Positions 23,691 to 31,170 of a DNA stretch of 31,371 bases are shown one piece after another. Where the stretch lies: NCBI GenBank assembly GCA_046498365.1, contig JAWOAV010000034.1, positions 1 through 31,371 of the forward strand. Direction: 5' to 3'. How positions within the stretch are numbered: position 1 is the stretch's first letter; each line of letters begins with the position of its first letter. The stretch is from B1SED10-16 sp046498365 (GTDB lineage Bacteria; Desulfobacterota; Desulfobacteria; Desulfobacterales; Desulfosalsimonadaceae). The notes below the pieces were generated by a model. The model was not told the DNA's origin. It made no database searches and worked only from the letters and a program-made list of their open reading frames with translations. A program made the translations under genes and the position numbers.

Positions 23691-23966
23691 TTACACGTCT
23701 TTGCTGTCAGGGGGGGATTCGGGCGCATGATCGGTTTTGTACAGGAGATTGTATATTTTTTTCCCACCGCCGCCGATCAGAAGGATACTGACAAGGTACA
23801 GGGACAATCGGACATACCAGGCGCCGAAGAAATGCTCCTGGTCGGACAGGCTTCTCATGACTTCCGGGATCCGGAAAAAAAAGGCGATCCCCATCAGCAG
23901 CAGGGCGCATCCCCACAGCAGCTGAAAGATCTGCGCATTATCGAGTTTTTTCATCGCAGGCCGCAT
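23691..23966 (-). CDS. Small two-helix membrane protein, unknown function
   Basis: A 91-residue protein with two predicted transmembrane helices (about 12-31, QIFQLLWGCALLLMGIAFF, and 50-66), a short loop containing SDQEHFFGAWYVR, and a charged tail (HAPESPPDSKDV). I do not recognise a family. It could begin at the ATG of residue 5 (MKKLDN); neither start has a clear Shine-Dalgarno. Its stop is about 45 bp upstream of the promoter of the epimerase gene, so it is probably a separate unit, divergent from the GNAT-nitrilase gene. That it is a real gene rests on the helix pattern and the neat fit between neighbours. Confidence 0.5.
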   Translation of the reverse strand: MRPAMKKLDNAQIFQLLWGCALLLMGIAFFFRIPEVMRSLSDQEHFFGAWYVRLSLYLVSILLIGGGGKKIYNLLYKTDHAPESPPDSKDV

Positions 23967-24049
23967 GAATTGCTTTTAATTTGGCGTAAAAACCGGTAAA
24001 TATCATCTTTCTGCCATCAGAGACAGACAGGCAGCAACCCAGGAATCTC

Positions 24050-24078
24050 TTGAGTTTGTACAAAAGTTATCCTATATA
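24050..24078 (+). promoter_or_regulatory. Probable promoter of the GNAT-nitrilase gene
   Basis: TTGAGT (24050-24055) and TATATA (24073-24078) are spaced exactly 17 bp apart. Transcription from about 24085 gives a leader of roughly 130 nt. Confidence 0.5.
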
Positions 24079-24124
24079 CCGGTTCAATTTTCGTGTCAAC
24101 CATGAACGGGCCGACTCCAAACCG

Positions 24125-24159
24125 GTTTCCCCCCCCTGCTTTTGTGCGGGGGTGGGAAC
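24125..24159 (+). other. Leader hairpin upstream of the GNAT-nitrilase gene
   Basis: A C-rich arm (24125-24136) pairs with a G-rich arm (24148-24159, GGGGGTGGGAAC) around an 11-nt loop, with one bulge on each side, for about 11 bp of mostly G-C stem. It ends nearly 60 nt before the start codon and is not followed by a T-run, so it is not a standard terminator. Confidence 0.4.
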
Positions 24160-24217
24160 GGGTTGAAATATCGCTTTTCGATTGAAAGCAACCACAACCA
24201 TTTATGAACAAGGTATT

Positions 24218-25765
24218 ATGACAATGGAAAACAACGACAGCCAGGAGTTTGAGCACAAGCTCCGCCTGAGAAATCTGACCCGGGAGGATTACAGCGACAT
24301 CGAGGAGATCATGGAGATGGTCTACCCGGGAATGGGGGCCTGGTCGTATAAAGAATTTACCATGCTGATCGACCGGTTTCCCGAAGGGCAGATCTGTATC
24401 GAGGACAAGGGGAAAGTCATTGCCGCGGCCCTGACGATCCGAGTGAGCATGGATGCCTACGAGTCCCGGCATACGTACGAAGACGCGGTCGGCAAAGGCC
24501 GCTTGAAAAACCACGATCCCAAGGGGGACGGCCTCTACGGCATCGACGTGTTCGTCCACCCCGATTACCGCGGTCTCCGCCTGGGACGTCGACTCTATGA
24601 CGCACGAAAAGAGCTCTGTGAAGAGTTAAACCTCAAGGGAATCATATTCGGCGGGCGCATTCCGGGATACGTAGACCATTACAAAGAACTGACCCCCCAG
24701 CAATATATCGAGAAAGTAAGGAACAGCGAAATATACGACCCGGTCCTTTCCTTTCAGCTGGCCAATGACTTTCACATCAAAAAAATCCTGAAAAATTACA
24801 TGCCGGAAGACAGCCAGTCCCGCTCCTACGGCATTTTGATGGAATGGAACAATATTTTCTACGAAAAGAAGAAAACGCTCTTCGGGGGGCGGAAATCCTA
24901 CCCCCGGATCAGCGTGGTGCAATGGCAGATGCGCCCCTTTTCCTCCTTCGAGGACTTCATGCACCAGGTGGAATTCTTCGTTGATGCGGTTTCCGGATAT
25001 AACTGCGACCTGGTGCTGTTTCCCGAGCTTCTGAACGCCCCGCTCATGGCCCATTTCAACCAGGAGAATCCGGCCGAGGCCATGCGCCTCCTGGCCGATT
25101 ACACCGAACCGCTGCGCGAGGCCGTCCTCCAGATGGCCCTTGCCTACAATATCAACATCGTGGCCGGCAGCGTCCCGGAATACGTGGATGAACACCTTTA
25201 CAACGTCTCCTTCCTCTGCCGGCGGGACGGCACCTGGGACAGCCAGTACAAGCTTCACATCACCCCGGACGAGTCCCAGTACTGGGGGCTGCAGGGAGGA
25301 AAAGAACTCAAGATATTTAACACGGATATCGGAAGGCTCGGTATCCTTGTCTGTTACGACGTGGAGTTTCCGGAGCTTTCCCGCTATCTCGTGGACAAGG
25401 ACATGGACATCCTCCTTGTGCCCTTCTGGACGGACACGAAAAATGCCTATCTTCGGGTGCGCCGCTGCGCCCAGGCAAGGGCGATTGAAAATGAATGCTA
25501 TGTGGCCATATCCGGAAGCGTGGGCAACCTTCCCCGGGTGGAAAACATGGATATCCAGTATTCCCAATCGGCCATTTTCACCCCTTCGGATTTTGCCTTC
25601 CCGCACGATGCGATCGCAGCGGAAGCCACACCCAACACGGAAATGACCCTGATGGTCGATCTGGACCTGGATCTTTTAAAGGAGCTTCGCGAACAGGGGA
25701 GCGTACGAAATCTACAGAGCCGGCGGCTGGATCTGTATAATATTGTCTGGAAATCCGAATTTTGA
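24218..25765 (+). CDS. GNAT acetyltransferase-nitrilase fusion (YhcX-like)
   Basis: A 515-residue two-domain protein. Residues about 15-195 are a GNAT domain with the acetyl-CoA-binding stretch VHPDYRGLRLGRRLYD (113-128). Residues about 228-505 are a carbon-nitrogen hydrolase with the full triad: E270 in LFPELL, K345 in YKLHITPDE and C379 in VCYDVEFPE. The layout and length resemble B. subtilis YhcX, whose substrate is unknown (recalled). A combined acylation/amide-hydrolysis role on one metabolite is possible but unproven. The ATG at 24218 has AAGG four bases upstream; the ATG two codons on (24224) is about equally good. The TGA stop is formed by the first bases of a dispersed repeat copy. 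Confidence 0.87.
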   Translation: MTMENNDSQEFEHKLRLRNLTREDYSDIEEIMEMVYPGMGAWSYKEFTMLIDRFPEGQICIEDKGKVIAAALTIRVSMDAYESRHTYEDAVGKGRLKNHDPKGDGLYGIDVFVHPDYRGLRLGRRLYDARKELCEELNLKGIIFGGRIPGYVDHYKELTPQQYIEKVRNSEIYDPVLSFQLANDFHIKKILKNYMPEDSQSRSYGILMEWNNIFYEKKKTLFGGRKSYPRISVVQWQMRPFSSFEDFMHQVEFFVDAVSGYNCDLVLFPELLNAPLMAHFNQENPAEAMRLLADYTEPLREAVLQMALAYNINIVAGSVPEYVDEHLYNVSFLCRRDGTWDSQYKLHITPDESQYWGLQGGKELKIFNTDIGRLGILVCYDVEFPELSRYLVDKDMDILLVPFWTDTKNAYLRVRRCAQARAIENECYVAISGSVGNLPRVENMDIQYSQSAIFTPSDFAFPHDAIAAEATPNTEMTLMVDLDLDLLKELREQGSVRNLQSRRLDLYNIVWKSEF

Positions 25766-25916
25766 TGGCGTCGTAAAAAGTCCAATATCTGCGTTACGCG
25801 TGATTTCTCAAAATTTTACGTACGGATAAGTACGCTGCATTCTTCGAAATCACGCAAGCCTTGATCTTGAACTTTTTACGGCGCCATCGGAAAACAACTT
25901 GTTACGAGTTCATCAA
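25762..25916 (+). repeat. Dispersed palindromic element, copy 5 (155 bp)
   Basis: Begins TTGATGGCGTCGTAAAAAG and ends GTTACGAGTTCATCAA. The arms differ from the other copies by matched changes (ATTTCTCAAAATTTT on the left, TTCTTCGAAATCACG on the right). It starts inside the stop codon of the GNAT-nitrilase gene and ends about 100 bp before the convergent ABC-F gene stop. Confidence 0.85.
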
Positions 25917-25976
25917 TTTTGAGAGGGGTTATAAAAAACAGGCATCCGGCGCAGCGGTTTTTCGGGGGTAGCGGCC

Positions 25977-26012
25977 GGGATCGAAATCGAAATCGGGATC
26001 GAAATCGAAAAG
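25977..26012 (+). repeat. Six-unit GGGATC/GAAATC hexamer array
   Basis: Six consecutive 6-bp units in the order GGGATC, GAAATC, GAAATC, GGGATC, GAAATC, GAAAAG. It lies between the repeat copy and the ABC-F stop codon, and is the same degenerate hexamer as at 13391-13464 and 27994-28018. Confidence 0.75.
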
Positions 26013-26018
26013 ACAGAA

Positions 26019-27911
26019 TCAAAACGGCCGCCGTCTCTCCAGGTCGGCCAGACGTTCGTCAAACACCGCCTGACCGCTGTCGTGCTCCGCGGCAAGCGTT
26101 TCCATCTCTTCAAATGCATCATCGATGGCTTTCTGGCATTGCCCGATCAACCGGGAAATATCAACGACCTCCCGGTTGTCCCCCTTTTCGGTCGCCGCCT
26201 GCATTTTTCCATTGAGATCCGCCATCTGCGCCTCTTTTTCCATGATCAAACGCTCAAGGCGTTCGATGCCGTCCTGGACCGGTTTCAGGATCCGGTTTTT
26301 TTCAGCGATGATATCGGAACGAAAGCGCTTGTAGTCCTTCAGGCTGAGGAAGCCGGGGTTTTGCGTCGCGTATTCAGAAGCATCTGCGGCCGCTTCTGCG
26401 GATAATTTTTCGACCGAATCCTCATCCCCCCAGCCGCCGGCTTCCAGAAAGGCCTGGTAGGTCCCGTCAAACACCTCGATGCTGTTTTCCGAAAACACAA
26501 CCAGCCGCTCGGCAATGGCGTGGAGGAACATCTCGTTGTGGGTGACCATGGCAACACCCCCGTCAAACGCGTCAATGGCGGTTAAAAGCGCATCGCAGGA
26601 CTCCATGTCAAAATGGTTGGTAGGCTCGTCGAGCAAAAGGAAGTTGGCCGGTGCGCCAAGCAGTTTGCCCAGCATGACGCGGCATTTTTCCCCGCCGGAC
26701 AGCACACCGATTTTCTTTACGGCCGCATCCCCTTCAAACAGCATGGCGCCGCAGATGTTTCGGGCCGCCTGCCGGCTCAAAGACGGGTTGGAGCAAAGGA
26801 TTTCCTCCTCGATGGTCCGCTCATCGACCAAAGAGGCAATATTGGTCTGTTCGAAAAAACCCGTCACAAGGGCGGGGTGATAGACGATACGACCGGCATC
26901 CGGCAAAAGCTTCCCTGCCAGGATTTTGAGCAGGGTGGTCTTGCCGGCGCCGTTTCGCCCCACGATGCAGACGCGCTCTTTTGCCGCGATATTGATCGAA
27001 AAATCGGATATGAGCGGGGCAGACGCCCCCTTGCTGTACGAAAAAGAAACGTCTTCCGCATGGAGCATATATTTGCCGGTAAACGGTACGGCCTGAAACT
27101 GAAAATCCAGGTTCTTGTAATGCTTCAGCTTTTCCCCGGGGGTCATTTTTTCAATGGTTTTGATGCGGGACTGGACCATACCCGCAAGGCGCGCCTTTGC
27201 CCGAAAACGGGAAATAAATTTTTCGATCTCTTTGCGGCGTCTTTCGTTGTTTTTTCTCGTCTTTTCATGGATTTCCTCGTCCTGGGCGATCCAGCTGTAA
27301 AACTTCCCCGTGTCCCCCTTTATCTTTCTGACTTTTTTCCGGACGATGCCAAGGACATGGGTGACCACGTCGTCCATGAAACTGCGGTCGTGGGTGATGA
27401 GCATCAACTCCCCCGGCCAGCGCCGCAAAAACCCCTTGATCCACCGGATGGACGTTATGTCCAGATAGTTGGTAGGCTCGTCGAGCATGAGGCAATCCGG
27501 CCGCGATACAAGCGTCCTGGCCAGGTTGAGCCGTACCTGGTAGCCGCCGGAAAATTCATGGGGGCTTCGCCCCAGGTCCGCATTGGAAAATCCAAGCCCG
27601 GCAAGAATTTTTTCCACCTGCCAGTGTTCGCCTTCGCTGTCCGGGCCAAGGCCGCGCATACCTTCTTCGAGCACCGTCTCTGCGGCAAATTCAAGCTTCT
27701 GGCTGACATACCCGAGGCGGTAATTCCGGGGAAAGCTTATGGATCCACCGTCTGGTGAGAGCTGCCCGGATATCATATCAAAAAGGGTGGTCTTGCCGTG
27801 ACCGTTTCTCCCCACAAGCCCCACTTTTTCCCTGGGATTGATCTTAAACCCGATTTTTTCGAAAAGCACGTAACTGCCGTAGCTTTTGCTCAGATTTTCA
27901 ACACTGATCAT
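26019..27911 (-). CDS. ABC-F family ATPase with C-terminal coiled coil (Uup/YdiF-like)
   Basis: A 630-residue soluble protein with two nucleotide-binding domains and no membrane segment. First domain: Walker A GRNGHGKTT (34-42), signature FSGGYQ, Walker B CLMLDEPTNYLD. Second domain: GRNGAGKTT, LSGGEKCR, LLLDEPTNHFD. Between them is the long charged P-site-tRNA-interaction linker (EKTRKNNERRRKEIEKF region). The last 90 residues are a coiled coil (LERLIMEKEAQMADLNGK), as in Uup, which binds DNA or ribosomes. ABC-F proteins act on the translating ribosome; there is no basis to call antibiotic resistance here. The Shine-Dalgarno is weak (AAGAAG). Confidence 0.9.
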   Translation of the reverse strand: MISVENLSKSYGSYVLFEKIGFKINPREKVGLVGRNGHGKTTLFDMISGQLSPDGGSISFPRNYRLGYVSQKLEFAAETVLEEGMRGLGPDSEGEHWQVEKILAGLGFSNADLGRSPHEFSGGYQVRLNLARTLVSRPDCLMLDEPTNYLDITSIRWIKGFLRRWPGELMLITHDRSFMDDVVTHVLGIVRKKVRKIKGDTGKFYSWIAQDEEIHEKTRKNNERRRKEIEKFISRFRAKARLAGMVQSRIKTIEKMTPGEKLKHYKNLDFQFQAVPFTGKYMLHAEDVSFSYSKGASAPLISDFSINIAAKERVCIVGRNGAGKTTLLKILAGKLLPDAGRIVYHPALVTGFFEQTNIASLVDERTIEEEILCSNPSLSRQAARNICGAMLFEGDAAVKKIGVLSGGEKCRVMLGKLLGAPANFLLLDEPTNHFDMESCDALLTAIDAFDGGVAMVTHNEMFLHAIAERLVVFSENSIEVFDGTYQAFLEAGGWGDEDSVEKLSAEAAADASEYATQNPGFLSLKDYKRFRSDIIAEKNRILKPVQDGIERLERLIMEKEAQMADLNGKMQAATEKGDNREVVDISRLIGQCQKAIDDAFEEMETLAAEHDSGQAVFDERLADLERRRPF

Positions 27912-27993
27912 AATACTTCTTTACACTGTTGGATAGAACCCATCTCAACATTCGGATTTCGTTTTATCCGCTTGTTTGCAGTTCGTTTTTTTC

Positions 27994-28018
27994 GGGATCG
28001 AAATCAAGATCGGTTTCC
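27994..28018 (+). repeat. Short GGGATC/GAAATC hexamer array
   Basis: Four units (GGGATC, GAAATC, AAGATC, GGTTTC), the third site with the same hexamer family. It lies upstream of the ABC-F gene in a 392-bp gap that also contains the palindrome at 28063-28121 and an AT-rich stretch (28130-28280) in which I see no gene. Confidence 0.5.
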
Positions 28019-28062
28019 AACAATCCTTTGCATTTATCGAGACATAATGACCCGGAGAACCT

Positions 28063-28121
28063 CGTAGGGGCACCCCTTGCGGGTGCCCGGAATCCGGGCA
28101 CCCGCAAGGGGTGCCCCTACG
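28063..28121. repeat. Perfect 59-bp palindrome made of two inverted REP-like hairpins
   Basis: Two 29-bp arms are exact inverse complements around a single central A (28092). Each arm is itself a hairpin: GTAG, then GGGCACCC-CTTGC-GGGTGCCC. A GTAG tetranucleotide at the foot of such a hairpin is the mark of REP sequences handled by RAYT (TnpA-REP) transposases, and two in inverted order form a REPIN/BIME unit. No RAYT gene is in the window. Confidence 0.85.
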
Positions 28122-28303
28122 GACCCACATTCTGTGGTAATATTTATCGTATCTATAAAAGAATGCAAAAATCAGTAAAATCCACGCAACACGACATCTT
28201 CTTTTTTAAAATACGGCAAACACCAGCGTCTGCATGACCAAAGGACCTGTTTTTTTTCGATAGCGATTTCAATTATATAACAGAAAGGTTGGGGCAGAAC
28301 CGG

Positions 28304-29704
28304 TTACTCCGGCTTATCGATGCCGAGCTTGTCGAGGCGGTAGCGAAGCGAGCGGAAACTGATCCCCAAAAGGTCCGCTGCCTTGTTTTTGCTGCCGGAT
28401 GAAAACTCAAGCGCCTTTTCCAGGTAGGCTTTTTCGATTTCCTCCAGTACGTTGTCGAGGGAAACGCCTCGGGCCACGTCGTCCAGGTCAAAACGCCGGT
28501 TCTTGATCCCTTCGATCCAGCGCCGCTTGTGAATGGACAGTGAAAGATTGTCCGGCAGCAGTATGTTGGTGTTCGAAAGGGCAACGCTTCGCTCAATCAG
28601 GTTCTCCAGCTCCCGGATATTGCCCGGAAAGTTGTATTTCTGCAGCAGGTCCACGGCATATGAGGAAATCTTGGTAATTTCCTTGCCTTGCTCCCGCGAA
28701 TACTTGTCCAGAAAGTGCTGGGCCAGCGCACGGATGTCCCCCTTGCGCTCCCGCAGCGGCGGCACCTTTATTTCAACGACATTGAGCCGGTAATACAGGT
28801 CCTCGCGAAAGCGCCCGGCAATGACCTCTTCTTGCAGCTGCTTGTTGGTCGCGGACAGGATCCGTATGTCCACATGGATATCCTCGTTTCCGCCGACGGG
28901 TTTGAAGGACCGTTCCTGAACGACCCGCAGCAGTTTGATCTGCATCTGGGGTTCGAGTTCGCCGACTTCGTCAAGAAACACGGTTCCTGTATTGGCCGCC
29001 TCGAACAGCCCCTTCTTGTCTTGGGACGCCCCTGTAAAAGCGCCTTTCCTGTATCCGAAAAACTCGCTCTCTATCAACGATTCGGGAATGCTGCCGCAGT
29101 TGATCACCACGAAGGGCTTGTCATGGCGGGAGCTCTGCTCGTGTATGGCGCGGGCGATCAATTCCTTTCCGGTGCCGGACTCCCCGGTGATCATGATATT
29201 GGTGCGCGTATCCGCCACCTGGGATATGATCTTGTATATATGCTTCATCCGGATGCTGCTGCCGACGATCCGCCCGAAAAAAATATTTTCCTTCAGGACA
29301 TCGTCAAGGTGGCTCTTTTCCTGGGAAAGCGTCTTGAGCTGCAGGGCCTTTGATATGGTCTGCTTCAACTCGTCATTGTCAAACGGCTTGGGCAGATAAT
29401 CGTACGCCCCCTCATTCATCGCCTGGACGGCATTTTCAGCCGTTGCATAGGCGGAAATCATGATCACGACGCTCTCCGGGTATTTCGACTTGGCTGTTTT
29501 GAGCACCTCGATGCCGCTGATATCCCCGAGCCGGATGTCACACAGGATCAGGTCGTAAAACCCCCTGTCAAGCTGCTGCACTGCCTGCTTCCCGCTTGCG
29601 GCGGTATCCACGCGATACCCTTCCGCACCGAGCATCAGCTCCAGAAATTCCCGCATACTCAGGTCATCGTCAACCAATAAAATTTTACTATTAAAATCAG
29701 ACAT
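28304..29704 (-). CDS. Sigma-54-dependent response regulator, NtrC/PilR type
   Basis: A 466-residue three-domain regulator. The receiver (1-120) has the acidic pair D12/D13, phospho-acceptor D56 (LILCDIRLG) and K106. The AAA+ domain has Walker A GESGTGKE (174-181), the sigma-54 contact loop GAFTGA (221-226) and Walker B VFLDEVGEL (242-250). The C-terminal Fis-type helix-turn-helix is NKAADLLGISFRSLRYRL. The order and spacing are closest in my recollection to PilR of Deltaproteobacteria. It activates sigma-54 promoters after phosphorylation by an unknown kinase, not seen here. The ATG at 29704 is 15 bp after the pyrC stop; a TTG five codons upstream is possible. Shine-Dalgarno not evident. Confidence 0.92.
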   Translation of the reverse strand: MSDFNSKILLVDDDLSMREFLELMLGAEGYRVDTAASGKQAVQQLDRGFYDLILCDIRLGDISGIEVLKTAKSKYPESVVIMISAYATAENAVQAMNEGAYDYLPKPFDNDELKQTISKALQLKTLSQEKSHLDDVLKENIFFGRIVGSSIRMKHIYKIISQVADTRTNIMITGESGTGKELIARAIHEQSSRHDKPFVVINCGSIPESLIESEFFGYRKGAFTGASQDKKGLFEAANTGTVFLDEVGELEPQMQIKLLRVVQERSFKPVGGNEDIHVDIRILSATNKQLQEEVIAGRFREDLYYRLNVVEIKVPPLRERKGDIRALAQHFLDKYSREQGKEITKISSYAVDLLQKYNFPGNIRELENLIERSVALSNTNILLPDNLSLSIHKRRWIEGIKNRRFDLDDVARGVSLDNVLEEIEKAYLEKALEFSSGSKNKAADLLGISFRSLRYRLDKLGIDKPE

Positions 29705-29719
29705 ATATATAGCAAACAA

Positions 29720-31021
29720 TCATGAAAAACCTGAAGAATTAAAAACAATATTCCCATTGACAATCGTATAGACGGCGCGTCCTTTCATCTCCCATCCGTC
29801 AAAAGGGGTATTCCGGCTTTTTGAAAAGCCTTTTTCCGCATGGTAGGCAAAGGACCGCCCCGGATCGATAATGGTGATATCCGCCGGCGCCCCGATCGCG
29901 ATCCCTCGTTCCACCCCGATGATTGCCGCCGGATTGATGGAGAGTTTTAAAAGGAGCCGCTCCATATCGATCACCCCGTTTTCGACCAGCGAAAGCGACA
30001 GGGGCAGGGCCGTTTCAAGGCCTGTAATGCCGTTTGCCGCCGCATCAAATTCAAGAGCCTTGTCGATTGGTGCATGGGGCGCATGATCCGTGGCGATCAC
30101 ATCGATCGTGCCGTCGGCAAGGGCGTTTCGTATTGCCGCGACATCCGCATGCGAACGAAGCGGGGGGTTCATCTTGGCATGGGTGTCGTAGGACATGACA
30201 GCCTCATCCGTGAGCGTAAAATAATGGGGGGCCGTTTCCGCGGTAACGGGCGCGCCCCTTTCCTTTGCCGACCGAATGGCGGCGGCGGACTCGGCCGTGC
30301 TGACATGCGCGATATGTACCGGGCACCCGGTCAGCTCACAAAGTGCGATATCCCGCATGACCATGATGCTTTCCGCCGCATTGGGTGTTCCGGAAAGCCC
30401 CAGGCGCGTTGCAAAGGGGCCTTCATTCATGGATCCGCCGGAAAGGTATGGATCTTCGCAATGAGAAATCACCGGGATGCCGGCACCACGGGCGTATTCA
30501 AGCGCTCTTCGCATCAAAAGGGAATTCGCCACGGGTCTGCCGTCATCTGAAACCGCAACAATGCCGGCGTCGCGCATATCCACTATTTCCGCCATTTGCC
30601 TGCCTTCAAGGCCGACGCTCACGGCGCCGACCGGGTATACCCGAACAGACCGAAAGGAAGCGGCTTTGTCAATAATGTAGCGGGTAATCTGGGAATTGTC
30701 GTTGACCGGAGAGGTGTTGGGCATACAGCACACGGCGGTGAATCCTCCGGCCGCCGCCGCCTTTATGCCGGTTTCAATGGTTTCCTTGTATTCATGGCCG
30801 GGCTCCCGCAAATGCACGTGCATGTCGATCAGGCCCGGGGCCACGATGCACCCGGATGCATCGATTTCAATATCGGCGGAAAAACCGGGACCGTCATCCT
30901 GCTCCGCTGCAGAATCGACAGGACGGATGGCCGATATCTTCCCATTGCTGATCCATATGTCAGCGACCCGGTCCATTTTTCCCGGATCGATCACCCTGCC
31001 TTGTCTAATCAGAATCTGCAT
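29720..31021 (-). CDS. pyrC: Dihydroorotase (class I)
   Basis: A 433-residue amidohydrolase of pyrimidine synthesis that cyclises carbamoyl-aspartate to dihydroorotate. Zinc and catalytic residues are intact: H68 and H70 in GLIDMHVHLREPG, ISHCED, HIAHVSTAES and the catalytic Asp in IATDHAPH. The intact ligands mark an active enzyme rather than the PyrC' pseudo-enzyme that forms complexes with PyrB. GGGAGG lies eight bases before the ATG at 31021. The start overlaps the end of pyrB by 17 bp, the common pyrB-pyrC arrangement. Confidence 0.94.
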   Translation of the reverse strand: MQILIRQGRVIDPGKMDRVADIWISNGKISAIRPVDSAAEQDDGPGFSADIEIDASGCIVAPGLIDMHVHLREPGHEYKETIETGIKAAAAGGFTAVCCMPNTSPVNDNSQITRYIIDKAASFRSVRVYPVGAVSVGLEGRQMAEIVDMRDAGIVAVSDDGRPVANSLLMRRALEYARGAGIPVISHCEDPYLSGGSMNEGPFATRLGLSGTPNAAESIMVMRDIALCELTGCPVHIAHVSTAESAAAIRSAKERGAPVTAETAPHYFTLTDEAVMSYDTHAKMNPPLRSHADVAAIRNALADGTIDVIATDHAPHAPIDKALEFDAAANGITGLETALPLSLSLVENGVIDMERLLLKLSINPAAIIGVERGIAIGAPADITIIDPGRSFAYHAEKGFSKSRNTPFDGWEMKGRAVYTIVNGNIVFNSSGFS

Positions 31022-31170
31022 TGCGTATACCTCCCGCCAGCAGGTAAAAAACAGCCATCCTGAGCGCAACACCGTTTGTCACCTGGTCCAGTATGATCGA
31101 ATGAGGACCGTCGGCCGCTTCCGGGGCGATTTCAACCCCCCGGTTGATCGGTCCGGGATGCATGATCAGG
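31005..31170 (-). pseudogene. pyrB: Aspartate carbamoyltransferase, C-terminal fragment
   Basis: Only the last 55 or so residues resemble PyrB: LIMHPGPINRGVEI, APEAADGPHSI, then ILDQVTNGVALRMAVFYLL, which are the conserved C-terminal helices and the substrate loop. Homology ends at about 31170. The frame stays open to 31337, but the upstream residues (KAARQKKKANIMLG and CWVRHMRMAMKLMG) do not resemble any part of PyrB. Removing one base from the C-run at about 31170-31173 would put Asp-Ala before LIMHPGP, as most family members have. The gene is either truncated by a rearrangement or cut by an assembly join; it should not be annotated as a 110-residue protein. Confidence 0.8.

Noticed and set aside
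21932..23791. 619-residue plus-strand reading opposite the mutase and epimerase genes
   Set aside because: Spans two real genes, their gap and a promoter on the other strand; composition is typical of an antisense shadow.
26019..27911. Antibiotic-resistance ABC-F protein
   Set aside because: The C-terminal coiled coil and overall layout are Uup/YdiF-like housekeeping features; nothing points to a drug-specific linker.
28063..28121. Intrinsic terminator or CRISPR repeat
   Set aside because: Single perfect palindrome with no T-run and no spaced direct repeats; GTAG feet fit a REP doublet better.
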